A DNA stretch of 61,781 nt, from positions 1-61,781 of the forward strand of contig JABDFR010000009.1 of assembly GCA_013286465.1 (NCBI GenBank). Direction: 5' to 3'. Position 1 is the stretch's first letter; the number at the start of each line of letters is the position of its first letter. This document shows, piece after piece, positions 48,447-57,720 of this stretch. Source of the DNA: Acidobacteriota bacterium. Its GTDB lineage: Bacteria > Acidobacteriota > Terriglobia > Acidiferrales > UBA7541. The notes under the pieces were generated by a model. That model saw only the letters and a list, made by a program, of their open reading frames with translations. It was not told where the DNA came from and did not search any database. The translations under genes were made by a program, and so were the position numbers.

Positions 48447-48515
48447 GTAGCGGTGCCCTTCAGGGCAGCATCCGAGTTCGGTGAAAGAAGATGCCACGCT
48501 GAAGCGCGCCGCTAC
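48447..48515. repeat. Short inverted palindrome doublet (class I)
   Basis: Two class I palindromes face each other, GTAGCGGTGCCCTTCAGGGC and the inverse ending GCGCCGCTAC, 69 bases in total, with only a short spacer. Confidence 0.75.
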
Positions 48516-48585
48516 GAAACCAAATCTGCTTCTAATCGAGTGCTGTGCCGCGGGGACGATTCGTTTTGTTGCCGGCTTTTCGCTC

Positions 48586-48613
48586 GGAAGAGCCGGCGAG
48601 ACGCTGGCGCTAC
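48586..48613. repeat. GTAG-family palindrome, class I (single)
   Basis: Ends GACGCTGGCGCTAC at 48613 and starts with the arm GAAGAGCCGGCG. It lies 40 bases before the -10-like box of the next gene. Confidence 0.6.
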
Positions 48614-48653
48614 GAAACCCTGCCTTTGCTAGCGCACCTGCCAGTTGGGCTGA

Positions 48654-48659
48654 TACAAT
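48654..48659 (+). promoter_or_regulatory. Extended -10 box (candidate leaderless start)
   Basis: TGATACAAT, the same sequence as before tgt, ends 8 bases before the ATG at 48668. No Shine-Dalgarno sequence. Confidence 0.5.
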
Positions 48660-48667
48660 CCCGCGAC

Positions 48668-49876
48668 ATGGCTAACTGGCGGCAGATTCAAGCCCGCATC
48701 CGCAAGGTGAAGGACACTCCCGAGGCTGCGACGAAACTCGGCGAACTTTATGCCAAGACCCGCGACGCGATGGTCGCGTTCGAACTTGCCGCCGTGGAAG
48801 AGCGCGCCGCGCACAACGACGAAGCCATCAAGTGGTACACCACCGCGCATCAGAGATTCCGTCGTCAAGATTGGAAAAAGCGAGTGGAAGAAGCCCTCAC
48901 GCGTTTAGGCGCCCCGATGCCCGAAGGCCGGCCCGGCGATAGCGATGCCGCGCACGCGGACGAACACGAACAAGGCGCAGACAGCGCCGTTCAAATTTCT
49001 GTCCTCGGAGAAATTCAGGAGCCGAGCGACGAAGAATTGCCCTCCGGCAACATCGCGGATGAATCCGACGATGCCGAAAGCGCCGACGATCAGGCAGCCA
49101 CACAAGGCGCCACCGAAACTTCCGCAGAAGCCGCCGAAGCAGGCAAAAAGCGGCGCCGTCGCGGGCGTCGCGGTGGACGAGGCCGCCGTCGCGGCCCAGC
49201 GGCTCCGGCTCTGCCGTCAGAAAGATTCGCGCCAGCGAGCGCCAGCAGCCCGGCGCCGCGAACGTCGCAACGCACGCCCGTTCCGCCAAGAATGCCAGCG
49301 CCCCCGCGCATTCCACCGCGCATGCCCGCGCGCCCGCCCGAAGCTACCGACGAATATCCGCGAGCGGATAGCGCGCCAACCGAGCGCCCGAGTTTCACCG
49401 CGCGAAATCGCGTCGCCGATACGGTTTCAGAAGCTCCCATGCTGCCTTCGGAGCGCGTCGCCCACGGACGCGGCGGCGATCCGGCAATCGCCTCAAGGCT
49501 CTCCCATTTTGAATCCATGCTGCGCCGCTTGCTAGGCAGCCAACTCCATAGCCTGGAAGAATCCGATGACGCCCCAGCTGGGCCAGGCGTCTTCCTAATC
49601 GCCGATTCCGATTTGGTGACTTCGTACTACGCGGAATCCTGCAAGACCCTGCGCATTGCTCTGGGCCAATTGGTGCGCGGTGGACGCGGGCGTCGCGACA
49701 GCGCCGGGCCGTCGTTCAAGTCCAAGCTCGCCGAGCATCTCGAAATCAGCGAGGCCAAAGTTGGCGATTATTTGAAGAAGCATTGCGTGGTCCGCTGGAT
49801 ACAACTCGATGACGAAGCTACGCATTTCGCGCATTTCGTGATTGGAGTTCTGCGCACGCCTCTGAACGACGAATAG
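48668..49876 (+). CDS. Unknown protein with arginine-rich centre
   Basis: A 402-residue protein. The N-terminus (about 1-80) is helical and TPR-like; residues about 95-155 are acidic; 160-177 is a run of R, G and K (KKRRRRGRRGGRGRRRG); 190-260 is proline/alanine rich; the C-terminal part (about 300-402) is ordered and includes FKSKLAEHLEISEAKVGDYLKKHCVVRW. The basic run suggests RNA or DNA binding. No named family recognised. ATG at 48668 follows an extended -10 box. Confidence 0.7.
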   Translation: MANWRQIQARIRKVKDTPEAATKLGELYAKTRDAMVAFELAAVEERAAHNDEAIKWYTTAHQRFRRQDWKKRVEEALTRLGAPMPEGRPGDSDAAHADEHEQGADSAVQISVLGEIQEPSDEELPSGNIADESDDAESADDQAATQGATETSAEAAEAGKKRRRRGRRGGRGRRRGPAAPALPSERFAPASASSPAPRTSQRTPVPPRMPAPPRIPPRMPARPPEATDEYPRADSAPTERPSFTARNRVADTVSEAPMLPSERVAHGRGGDPAIASRLSHFESMLRRLLGSQLHSLEESDDAPAGPGVFLIADSDLVTSYYAESCKTLRIALGQLVRGGRGRRDSAGPSFKSKLAEHLEISEAKVGDYLKKHCVVRWIQLDDEATHFAHFVIGVLRTPLNDE

Positions 49877-49936
49877 TCTCGAGGCTTTGCGATTTTTCCT
49901 GCGCTCGCGGCTCTTCCTCCCAAATCGATTCCGCGC

Positions 49937-49977
49937 AAAAAAATCGGGGCAGAACCGCGTTTGCGGGTCTGCCCCGG
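49937..49977 (-). terminator. Rho-independent terminator of the TonB receptor gene
   Basis: A stem CGGGGCAGA / TCTGCCCCG with inner pairing and loop AAA; the A run at 49937-49943 becomes the U tract on the minus strand, about 80 bases after the receptor stop. Confidence 0.85.
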
Positions 49978-50010
49978 TACCTTGCGAACTTTCAAATAAA
50001 ACATGACCGA

Positions 50011-50046
50011 AAAGCGGGCGGGTCTATACACCAGACCCTCCCCTAC
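50011..50046. repeat. GTAG-family palindrome, class II
   Basis: Minus strand GTAGGGGAGGGTCTGG, loop, AGACCCGCCCGC. Lies between the receptor stop and its terminator, as in the lon case. Confidence 0.75.
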
Positions 50047-50056
50047 AAAAGCGCCG

Positions 50057-53000
50057 CTAGAAATTCAAGTGCAGCGCCATCTGAATGAACCGCGCGCTTC
50101 CCAAAGTATCAGTGATGAACCCGATATTCGGGGCCGGCGCGCTGTAACACGGAACGGGGTTGAAGCAAGGATTCAGCGTTACGTTATTTTGGGGAGCGTC
50201 GAAGCTGGGATGGTTAAACAGGTTGAAGAAGTCAGCCTCGTACTTCAGTTGGAAGCGCTCCGTAATTTTGAAGTTTTTCTGCACCGAGAAATCGAATCGA
50301 TTTTGGAACGGCGCGCGGAAAAGGTTCCGCCCGTTCGTTCCGAAACCTGTTTCGAAGTTGTCGCACGCAGTCGTAGCGGGGCCGTTTCCGGGTTGCAGCA
50401 CCGTTGGCCCGCAAGGCGGCACTCCCATTTGCCCCGGCGACAACAAAGGAATCGTGAAGTCCCCCGGATTGAAGTACTGCTTGCCAGCGTTGACTCCGGT
50501 CGTTCCTTGCGTCTGCGCCTGTTTTGGCGTCACTCCAGGCGCCAGTGGAAGTACCGGGTTCGTGACAAAATCGTCCGCGCTATAGAAGATGCCTGCCACC
50601 GATCCCGAAAAATCGTAAACCGTAAACGGCTGCCCGCTTTCCAGAATCGTCACGCCGGAAATCGCCCAACCGTTCACGATATAGTCCGTGAATCCCTTCG
50701 CCCAACCGGCCTTCGGGAACTGATACACATAGTTGATTGAGATCACGTGCGTGCGATCAAAGTCAGCGGAGGAATAGCTCGATTTCGGATTTAGTGGATT
50801 GTTCCCGTTGTAGAAGAGCCCGAGACCGCTCTGCTCATCGAGAGCATGAGACCAAGTATATGACCCGCCAATTTGCAGTCCATGGCTCATTCTCTTGGTC
50901 ACTTGCGCCTGGAGCGCGTTGTAATGCGAGATTCCCTCGGCCTCCCAGAAGTCTGAGTTCGGGTTGTAGCCGATGAACGGAACACGCAGTGCCGTGTTCC
51001 CGTCCGAAAAGGAGAACTCGCCGATCGTCGTTTGAACTTGTTCGGTGGCGAGTGGGTTGAAGTTTGCATCCTGAGCTTGATACCCGTACGAGAAGGTTTG
51101 ACCGTTAATCGGATTTGAAGGCGTAGCGATTCCCGGCTGGTTGAATGGGATCGGCATCACTTCATGGACGCCATGGTTTCCCAAGTACGCCAGCGATACC
51201 AGCAGCGTGTTGGTTGGCTGCCACTGCAGGTCGAGATTCCAATTTTCCGAGTACGGCAGTTTATTTCTTGGGTCGTAGCCACCGAACAGGAACGCCAGAT
51301 TCGCGAATCCTGTCGGAGTGCATGTCGGTGTCACAGGTTCCGCGCAGCCGCTCAGTTCTGACTGATTGTGAATCAACGCTTGCACGCCCGTGAGGTTTGT
51401 CGGCGGAGTGGGCAGTGGCCCAGTTCCAAAAGGCGCGCCGAAACACCCGGGCCCGGTACACGATGTGTTGACCGGAATGGCAAACGGTTCCTCGGTTGTT
51501 ACGCCGAACGGGCCGCTGATGCCAAGACCGGCACTCGGAGAGAGTTCCGAGAAAAACTCTCCGCGATCGTAATACATTCCAAATCCTGCGCGAATTGTGA
51601 TGTTCTTCAAAAAGCCCGGCGCCCACACGACGCCGATGCGCGGAGCGAAACCCCACTGGCGCCCCGTCAACGTCGAGTTGCTCACGCCCTTCGTTCCAAA
51701 CGTCTTGTTATTTCCCGCGACCACCAGCCCGAACTTTTCGATGGTGTCGCTCGCCAGGTCATACGAGTAATCGGACGGATAGAAGTTCGTCAGCAACCCA
51801 TATTTCTCCCAGAGCGGGCCGTCCCAATCCCAGCGCACGCCTAAGTTCACGGTGAGATTTGGGCGAATCTTGAAGTTGTCCTGCACGAACGACCCGGCTT
51901 GATTCGCGCGGAAATAGCGGTTCGTCTCGCCGGAGAGCAAGACTCCGCCGCCGTTGCGTCCCCCGAATTCGCCTTCAAGGAAAGTGGCAAAATTCTTGAA
52001 GTTGAGGTTTGCGACGTTATTCTCGCGGTTCAAAACGTTGAGCTGTGTGTAGGAGAAATTGAATCCGAAGGAGAGGCTGTGTCGGCCGACGACCCAGTTC
52101 AAGTCTGTGGATCCTTCGAATTCGTTCTGCGCCACACCGGCGTTGGCAAAATTGCTCGACGGCCCGATGAACAGCTTTCCAAACGTGAAGTTGTCCGCAT
52201 TTTCGATGGTGATGCCAGGAAAATTAGCGCCGGCCGCGCCGGGAAGTGAGATTCCGGCTTCGCTGGTCGTTAATTGTTGTCCGGTCGTGGCGTTCCCCAC
52301 TTCGCGGATAAATCCGAAACGCTGCTCCCAGGTCAGGTTTGGAGCCAACGTCTTGGTGTTCTCGAGGGAAAACGTTTGGCTTCCAGCATTCAGCCTTTGC
52401 GGAAATCCCAGGGTCGACGCGATTGCGAACTCCGCCTGACTCGGGTTCCGCTGGTAGTAATACTTTCCCGACAGACGATCGCTTGGGCTCACAACGAAGT
52501 CCAAGTTTCCGTTCACCTGGTCGGCATCAAACGTACTCGAGGGGCCTTGAATCAGCGCTTCAGCGCCCAGTTGATTGATCAGGTTGGGATCCGTGATGTT
52601 CTGAGACGGAATCAGGAACTTTCCAGCCGGTGTTTTTGCATTCAATATGTTCAGTGAGACCGGATCCACATCTGCAGCAGTGAGACTCGTTCCGAAATTC
52701 GCGTTTGCGAGGGCCGCTAGTGTGGCAGCATCGCGCGTGTCGGTCAGACCTGGAGGTACAACCGTGCTGCTGACGGCGCCGTTGAATGCGTCTCGCACTC
52801 TTATTCCTTGATACGACCCGAAGAAAAACAATTTATCCTTGATGATCGGACCGCCAATATCCCCGCCGAAAACATTTCGCTTCAGTCCCGGTGCGTCCGC
52901 CACCAGGCCTGTGGCCTTCAGAAAAAACGGCGCGGCATCCCATCCGTTCGTTCCGTGATATTCGTACAAGCCGCCGTGAAAATCGTTCGTGCCCGACTTC

Positions 53001-53842
53001 GTGGTCAATTCGATATGTGCGCCGCTGTTCTGTCCCTGCGAAGCGTCATACATCGAAGTTGTCACGTGCAGTTCTTCGATGGTTTCCTGCGGTGGTGAAG
53101 GCAACGCCTGTCCGATCGCGTTGTACACCGACGTGCTCGTTTGCGATTGTCCGAGGGTCGAGAAAGACTCGCCGGTGTTCAGGATAAATCGATTCGTATT
53201 GTCGTAACTCGTCGATTTTCCATTGAACAGATTGTTGGCGTTCACCGAGTTGATGCTGAAACTGTTGCTTGTGTCGCGTTGTCCGTTCGCCCAGATGGCC
53301 TGATTTCCCAATCCGGCTCCGGCTCCTTGTCCAGAAAGCAGGTCGGCGCTGACGCCTGGGGCCAGCGTCGCAAGCTGCGTAAAACTCCCCGTCCCTAATG
53401 GAATGTTCTCCACCAACTCCGAGCCCAGCGTATAACCGTTCGACGTGTCCGTCTGGTTCATCAGTGGCGTGGCTTCCACCGTCACCGTCGCGGAGACCTG
53501 CCCCACTACCAGCGCAGCGTTTACAGTGGTCGTCAATCCGCCACGCACGAGAATCTGCGTAAAGACCTCGGTCTTGAATCCGTCCTTCGAAACAGTGACG
53601 CTGTAAGTTCCGATGGGAAGATCAACGACGCTGAACGATCCGTCATTCCTTGTAGAAATCGCTTCCTCCAGGTTCGTGCCGATATTGCGCACTTTTACGG
53701 AAGCGCCTTGCACCACCGCTCCGCTTTTATCCGTGACTGTGCCGTTGATTGAGCCAAGAGTGGCTTGAGCTTGAACATGAACTGCGAACGGGAACGTGAA
53801 GCAAATCAGCAGCACGACGAAACGAAGAGTCGTTCGATTCAT
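50057..53842 (-). CDS. TonB-dependent receptor with carboxypeptidase-like N-terminal domain
   Basis: A 1261-residue outer-membrane protein. Signal peptide to about residue 26; a carboxypeptidase-regulatory-like domain about 27-110 (GSINGTVTDKSGAVVQGASV); a plug domain; and a large beta-barrel ending in a C-terminal F (FIQMALHLNF). This Oar-like architecture is common in Acidobacteriota and Bacteroidota. Start chosen at the ATG 53842 with AAGGGG upstream; an in-frame start at 53893 is less likely. Substrate unknown. Energy may come from the Ton/Exb system at 17898-20417. Confidence 0.9.
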   Translation of the reverse strand: MNRTTLRFVVLLICFTFPFAVHVQAQATLGSINGTVTDKSGAVVQGASVKVRNIGTNLEEAISTRNDGSFSVVDLPIGTYSVTVSKDGFKTEVFTQILVRGGLTTTVNAALVVGQVSATVTVEATPLMNQTDTSNGYTLGSELVENIPLGTGSFTQLATLAPGVSADLLSGQGAGAGLGNQAIWANGQRDTSNSFSINSVNANNLFNGKSTSYDNTNRFILNTGESFSTLGQSQTSTSVYNAIGQALPSPPQETIEELHVTTSMYDASQGQNSGAHIELTTKSGTNDFHGGLYEYHGTNGWDAAPFFLKATGLVADAPGLKRNVFGGDIGGPIIKDKLFFFGSYQGIRVRDAFNGAVSSTVVPPGLTDTRDAATLAALANANFGTSLTAADVDPVSLNILNAKTPAGKFLIPSQNITDPNLINQLGAEALIQGPSSTFDADQVNGNLDFVVSPSDRLSGKYYYQRNPSQAEFAIASTLGFPQRLNAGSQTFSLENTKTLAPNLTWEQRFGFIREVGNATTGQQLTTSEAGISLPGAAGANFPGITIENADNFTFGKLFIGPSSNFANAGVAQNEFEGSTDLNWVVGRHSLSFGFNFSYTQLNVLNRENNVANLNFKNFATFLEGEFGGRNGGGVLLSGETNRYFRANQAGSFVQDNFKIRPNLTVNLGVRWDWDGPLWEKYGLLTNFYPSDYSYDLASDTIEKFGLVVAGNNKTFGTKGVSNSTLTGRQWGFAPRIGVVWAPGFLKNITIRAGFGMYYDRGEFFSELSPSAGLGISGPFGVTTEEPFAIPVNTSCTGPGCFGAPFGTGPLPTPPTNLTGVQALIHNQSELSGCAEPVTPTCTPTGFANLAFLFGGYDPRNKLPYSENWNLDLQWQPTNTLLVSLAYLGNHGVHEVMPIPFNQPGIATPSNPINGQTFSYGYQAQDANFNPLATEQVQTTIGEFSFSDGNTALRVPFIGYNPNSDFWEAEGISHYNALQAQVTKRMSHGLQIGGSYTWSHALDEQSGLGLFYNGNNPLNPKSSYSSADFDRTHVISINYVYQFPKAGWAKGFTDYIVNGWAISGVTILESGQPFTVYDFSGSVAGIFYSADDFVTNPVLPLAPGVTPKQAQTQGTTGVNAGKQYFNPGDFTIPLLSPGQMGVPPCGPTVLQPGNGPATTACDNFETGFGTNGRNLFRAPFQNRFDFSVQKNFKITERFQLKYEADFFNLFNHPSFDAPQNNVTLNPCFNPVPCYSAPAPNIGFITDTLGSARFIQMALHLNF

Positions 53843-54514
53843 CGGAGACACCCCTTCCCCCGCGGTTTTAGATTTTTGAATGGACTGCACCAAGGAATGC
53901 GCAAACGCTCCACACTGCCCCGAAACGAAACTTGGAAGTTAGTACCCTGCCCGCTGCAAGGTGTCAAGGATACTACCTGTGGAAATCGCCTACGCAGCCT
54001 GCTCCAGCCAAAAAATCTGGCATTCTCCAAGAGTGACGGCACAAAAAGAATCGGTTATGAGGCGATTGTGAATGCCGGGTGAACGCTCAGTATCGCGGAC
54101 CGGTCGCCCAATTGATGCCCGAATCCCGGTGGCGAGGACGGCAAGATGGCATGATACCCGTCGCGGCGGCCACGCGCCAACATGGCCCGAATCCGGCGGC
54201 GCTACATCGAATAAATAGGGAACCGCATTTACCCCGGTGCCGGAAAGGGGCCGTTCCGGGAATTGTGGGGCATTTCGGGTACGTTCCTCAACCCCATAGG
54301 CTGCCCCTAGTTACCGTTTAACCGCGAATACGCCCCTTTGGGCGATTCCGGCTGGACGTAGGTATCCGAAACCGGCAAACTCTGGTACGGTAAGACTTTA
54401 GGGCGCAGTGTAGCTATTGGCAGGGAGTTGGTGTTCCGCATCGGCGCTTCATGACTTGGGGGGCCAAGTCGGTAATTTAGGGTTTGCTAGATTTATCTGA
54501 GGAGGGCTGGAGTT
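53843..54514. other. Divergent intergenic region
   Basis: About 670 bases between the TonB receptor and the radical SAM gene. It holds the palindrome at 54453-54470 and a number of short GC-rich hairpins. No supported gene. Confidence 0.5.
54453..54470 (+). promoter_or_regulatory. Perfect 18-base palindrome upstream of the radical SAM gene
   Basis: GACTTGG-GGGG-CCAAGTC, a 7-base inverted repeat, centred about 53 bases before the ATG. It may be an operator or a leader hairpin. Confidence 0.45.
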
Positions 54515-56704
54515 ATGCCCGCAACTAGAAGGATCGCAAAGTCATTCGATTGGGTGCTCTGCAAGGCGGCAGCGGTCACCTTTGACACCATTCAATTCTT
54601 CAATAAGCGCAATCCCAATCCGTCTTTCACGCCGAAATGGTCCGATAAGCCGCTGCTAAAGTCCTGGGAGAAGAGCAAGCCGACACTCGGCTGGCCGCGT
54701 ACCACGGATTCGCTCTGCCCCGGCTGCGTCCACGACGCGCGCGAGGCGATATTCTCCGGCAGTAAGGACTTCACGGATCTGGTCCATGAGAAAGTCGGCG
54801 AGGTAAAGGCTCAAATCATCGAGCGCGATGGCCAAGTCTGGATGGTTAAGGAATGCCCGATCCATGGCCGCTGCGAAGATTTGATGGCCATCGATTCCAA
54901 GTTCCTTTCCTGGATCGAGAAGAATTTCCCCGGCCGCGATATCCCGGCCCACAACGACGAAAAGCTCCACCGCCATGGTTCCAGCACGGTGCGCTATGGC
55001 CGCGGCTCGGTTCTCACCGTCGATCTAACGAACCGCTGCAACATGATGTGCGATCCCTGCTTCATGGACGCCAACCAGGTCGGCTACGTCCACGAGCTAA
55101 GCTGGGAAGAAATCCAGGAAATCCTCGATAACGCGCTGATGATCAAGCCGCGCCGGCAGATGTCAGTACAGTTCTCCGGCGGCGAACCGACCATGCATCC
55201 TTACTTCCTGGACGCGGTCCGCTACGCGCGCAAAGTCGGCTACAACAGCGTGCAAGCCGCCACGAACGGCATCGAATTCGCCAAGAGCAAGGATTTCAGC
55301 AAGAAAGCATTCGAAGCGGGTCTGCGCTATGCCTACCTGCAATTCGACGGCATCGGCAACGACGCCAACAGCCACCGGCAAGTCGGCAATCTCTTCGACG
55401 TGAAGTTGCGCGCCATTGAGAACATGCACGAGGCCGGCATTGAAATCGTCCTGGTCACCACCATCGTCAACAACGTGAACAACGATCAAGTAGGCCCGAT
55501 CGTCAAGTTCGCCATGGAAAACCCCAAGAAAATCGCGTTCGTATCGTTCCAACCGGTCTCTTTCACCGGCCGCGACGAGGAAATCACTCCCGAACGCCGC
55601 ATGCGCCAGCGCTACACGCTCTCGCATCTCGCGCAAGACGTCAGCAATCAGGTAGGCAAAATCGAGCCCACCCGCGACTGGTTCCCGATTTCGCTGGTCA
55701 GCGTTTTCGCCGGCTTCTCGGATTTGGCCCACGGCCCCGATTCGCAATGGGGCTCGCTAAGCTGCGGCTGCCACCCGAACTGCGGCGTGGGCACTGCGAT
55801 CATGATCAACAAGGAAACGAAAGAATGGGCTCCCGTCCCGCGTTTCCTCGACACACCCCAGCTAGTAAGCGACGTCACCGCCGTAACCGACGCCGCACGC
55901 GGCAAAGGCTTCTCGAATTTCATGATGGCCATGGCGCTGCTCAAGAATTACAAGCCGTTCCAAGCACCGCCAAGCCTGGCGCTCTATGATCTCTTCAAGA
56001 AGTTCGACAAGACCTGGGCGCTCACCAAGGGCGCGGACACCAAATACGGCCGCACCAGTCCCGAGCGCACCTACGAAGACGCCATGAAGCGCCGCCAAAG
56101 CGATCCATGGAACTTCCTGTTCATCGCCGGGATGTGGTTCCAGGATCTTTTCAATTACGATTTCCGCCGCACCGAAATGTGCATCATTCCTTATGCCACG
56201 CAGCAGGGCGAAATTTCCTTCTGCGCTTACAACACCGGCATTGGCTGGCGCAAAATCATCGAGAACATGTACAAAAATGCGACCGTCGCGCAGTGGTACA
56301 AGACCCACGGCAAGCACGAAATTTACGCGAAGGGCAAGAAAGTTGACCTCAACAGCTACGAACATTCCTTGAGGATCGACGGCGACGACGCAGCCCGCAT
56401 CCGCCACCTCGAACACGACATCCCGCAGACTGCGGCCGAAGAAGACCGCATCCGCCGTCGTCAAGCCATGGAAGAAGCCGCCAAGGTCCGCAAAATTTAC
56501 GAAGAGCTGGTGCTGAAGAAGGCTCCGGAGACGGTAGTGCAAATCGGCAGCATCGCGGGCATCAAAGCAGCCACACCGGGCGTGCAGGTAGGCCTAACGT
56601 CAATACAACCAGCAAACGGCAACGGCCACTCCAATGGAAACGGCAATGGCGCAAAGTCAACGCCAGCAGCCGAAAAGCCCGAAGCCGCCGTAGCCGGCGA
56701 CTAA
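54515..56704 (+). CDS. Radical SAM protein, candidate membrane-spanning lipid synthase (Tes-like)
   Basis: A 729-residue radical SAM enzyme. The cluster motif is C175-x3-C179-x2-C182 (CNMMCDPC) with GGEPT about 222-226. Extra cysteines lie before it (C68 and C71 in LCPGC, C114 and C120 in CPIHGRC, a rubredoxin-like layout) and after it (SCGCHPNCG, CIIPYA...FCAYN). This order matches the Tes family, which in archaea joins lipid tails to make tetraether lipids; relatives in Acidobacteriota may make membrane-spanning fatty acids or branched tetraethers. The C-terminal tail (about 690-729) is low complexity. A good GAGGAGG lies upstream. Confidence 0.78.
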   Translation: MPATRRIAKSFDWVLCKAAAVTFDTIQFFNKRNPNPSFTPKWSDKPLLKSWEKSKPTLGWPRTTDSLCPGCVHDAREAIFSGSKDFTDLVHEKVGEVKAQIIERDGQVWMVKECPIHGRCEDLMAIDSKFLSWIEKNFPGRDIPAHNDEKLHRHGSSTVRYGRGSVLTVDLTNRCNMMCDPCFMDANQVGYVHELSWEEIQEILDNALMIKPRRQMSVQFSGGEPTMHPYFLDAVRYARKVGYNSVQAATNGIEFAKSKDFSKKAFEAGLRYAYLQFDGIGNDANSHRQVGNLFDVKLRAIENMHEAGIEIVLVTTIVNNVNNDQVGPIVKFAMENPKKIAFVSFQPVSFTGRDEEITPERRMRQRYTLSHLAQDVSNQVGKIEPTRDWFPISLVSVFAGFSDLAHGPDSQWGSLSCGCHPNCGVGTAIMINKETKEWAPVPRFLDTPQLVSDVTAVTDAARGKGFSNFMMAMALLKNYKPFQAPPSLALYDLFKKFDKTWALTKGADTKYGRTSPERTYEDAMKRRQSDPWNFLFIAGMWFQDLFNYDFRRTEMCIIPYATQQGEISFCAYNTGIGWRKIIENMYKNATVAQWYKTHGKHEIYAKGKKVDLNSYEHSLRIDGDDAARIRHLEHDIPQTAAEEDRIRRRQAMEEAAKVRKIYEELVLKKAPETVVQIGSIAGIKAATPGVQVGLTSIQPANGNGHSNGNGNGAKSTPAAEKPEAAVAGD

Positions 56705-56729
56705 TTCACAAATAAAATTTGAGAATGGC

Positions 56730-56765
56730 AACAGCCCCGTGCAAGAAACGGGGCTGTTGTTTTTT
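56730..56765 (+). terminator. Rho-independent terminator of the radical SAM gene
   Basis: Perfect 11-base stem (56730-56740 with 56748-56758, loop about 7) followed by a T run. It lies 25 bases after the stop. Confidence 0.95.
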
Positions 56766-56862
56766 GTAGCACAGCCACTCGTGTGTCTGTCGCGGCGATT
56801 CTCGAAGGCCGTCCCTCGCCGAGGATACCGAAAGCCGGCACAGCCAGGAGTGGCCGTGCTAC
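56766..56862. repeat. Inverted palindrome doublet, class III
   Basis: GTAGCACAGCCACTC at the left and the inverse GAGTGGCCGTGCTAC at the right, 97 bases in total. It has the GTAG plan but a different stem sequence from classes I and II. It begins right after the terminator. Confidence 0.75.
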
Positions 56863-56920
56863 TCGACATTGCGAGATTTTCTTTGGTGGAGTAGTTTGTA
56901 GGAAATTGGTGGAGATGACC

Positions 56921-57517
56921 ATGAAGACTTGGAAGCGATTAGGGTTGGTGATTTCGCTGCTAATCGTCCTGCCGTTGACTTCCTGCGTGCCTCAGTTGTC
57001 GCTGCAAGCCTGGTATGGCGAGAAGGATTTGGTGTTGGAGCCGGGATTTGCCGGGAATTGGTTGCTGCTGGATAACGATAATAAGCCGCAGGATTCGCAG
57101 GCTTGGAAGTTCGTGCAGGATCTCGACAAAGGTTACACGGTTTCGTTCGAGGATCCCGAGCAGTCGGGCGTGCGCGAGGCGTGGGAATTGCGTTTATTTC
57201 GCGTGAATGGGCAGCTTTATGCGGATGTAGTGCAGCTGACTTCGAAACTCAAAGATGCGGATTTGGCGGAAAATTTCATTCCGGGACACATGGTGGGTAC
57301 GGTGAAGCTGGACGGTGACAAGATTTCGATGCGATTTTTGGACGATGAATGGACGGCCAAAGCGGTGAAGGCGAATGCGGCTTTGATCAAGCATGAGATG
57401 GTGGCGGATTCGGCGGTTTTGACGGCTTCGTCGGCGGAGTTGCGGGATTTTGCGTTGGCGCATGCTGGGGATGATAAGGCGTTTGCGGTGAATTTTAATT
57501 TTGTGCGGAAGAAGTAG
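56921..57517 (+). CDS. Lipoprotein of unknown function
   Basis: A 198-residue protein with a lipoprotein signal (LGLVISLLIVLPLTSC). The mature part is mixed alpha/beta and unknown. I chose the ATG at 56921, 6 bases after GGAG; a second ATG lies 6 bases upstream. The longer frame from 56783 overlaps the class III doublet and is not credible. Confidence 0.8.
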   Translation: MKTWKRLGLVISLLIVLPLTSCVPQLSLQAWYGEKDLVLEPGFAGNWLLLDNDNKPQDSQAWKFVQDLDKGYTVSFEDPEQSGVREAWELRLFRVNGQLYADVVQLTSKLKDADLAENFIPGHMVGTVKLDGDKISMRFLDDEWTAKAVKANAALIKHEMVADSAVLTASSAELRDFALAHAGDDKAFAVNFNFVRKK

Positions 57518-57641
57518 TAAAGGTCGGGAACGGCAAAACACTACTACGGCAATCTCGGACTTCAGTTTCCAAGTTTCAGAACATTCCTAACTCTGCTTCA
57601 AACCGAACGCCTGCCTTCAAAGTCTAATGCTTACTACCAAA

Positions 57642-57668
57642 GACCTCGCCTCTGAAGAGGTGGGCTAC
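57642..57668. repeat. GTAG-family palindrome, class IV
   Basis: On the minus strand GTAGCCCACCTCTTCAGAGG and then CGAGGTC. It is in the leader region of the DUF1003 gene. A second copy is at 60660-60686. Confidence 0.75.
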
Positions 57669-57720
57669 ATTTACGTCGCATTGGCCGGCGGGTTTTTGAG
57701 ATGCATCTAGGAGATTGCTT

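Noticed and set aside
54079-54321. 80-residue open frame in the TonB receptor/radical SAM gap
   Set aside because: No ribosome site, no recognisable motif, and it lies in a promoter region.
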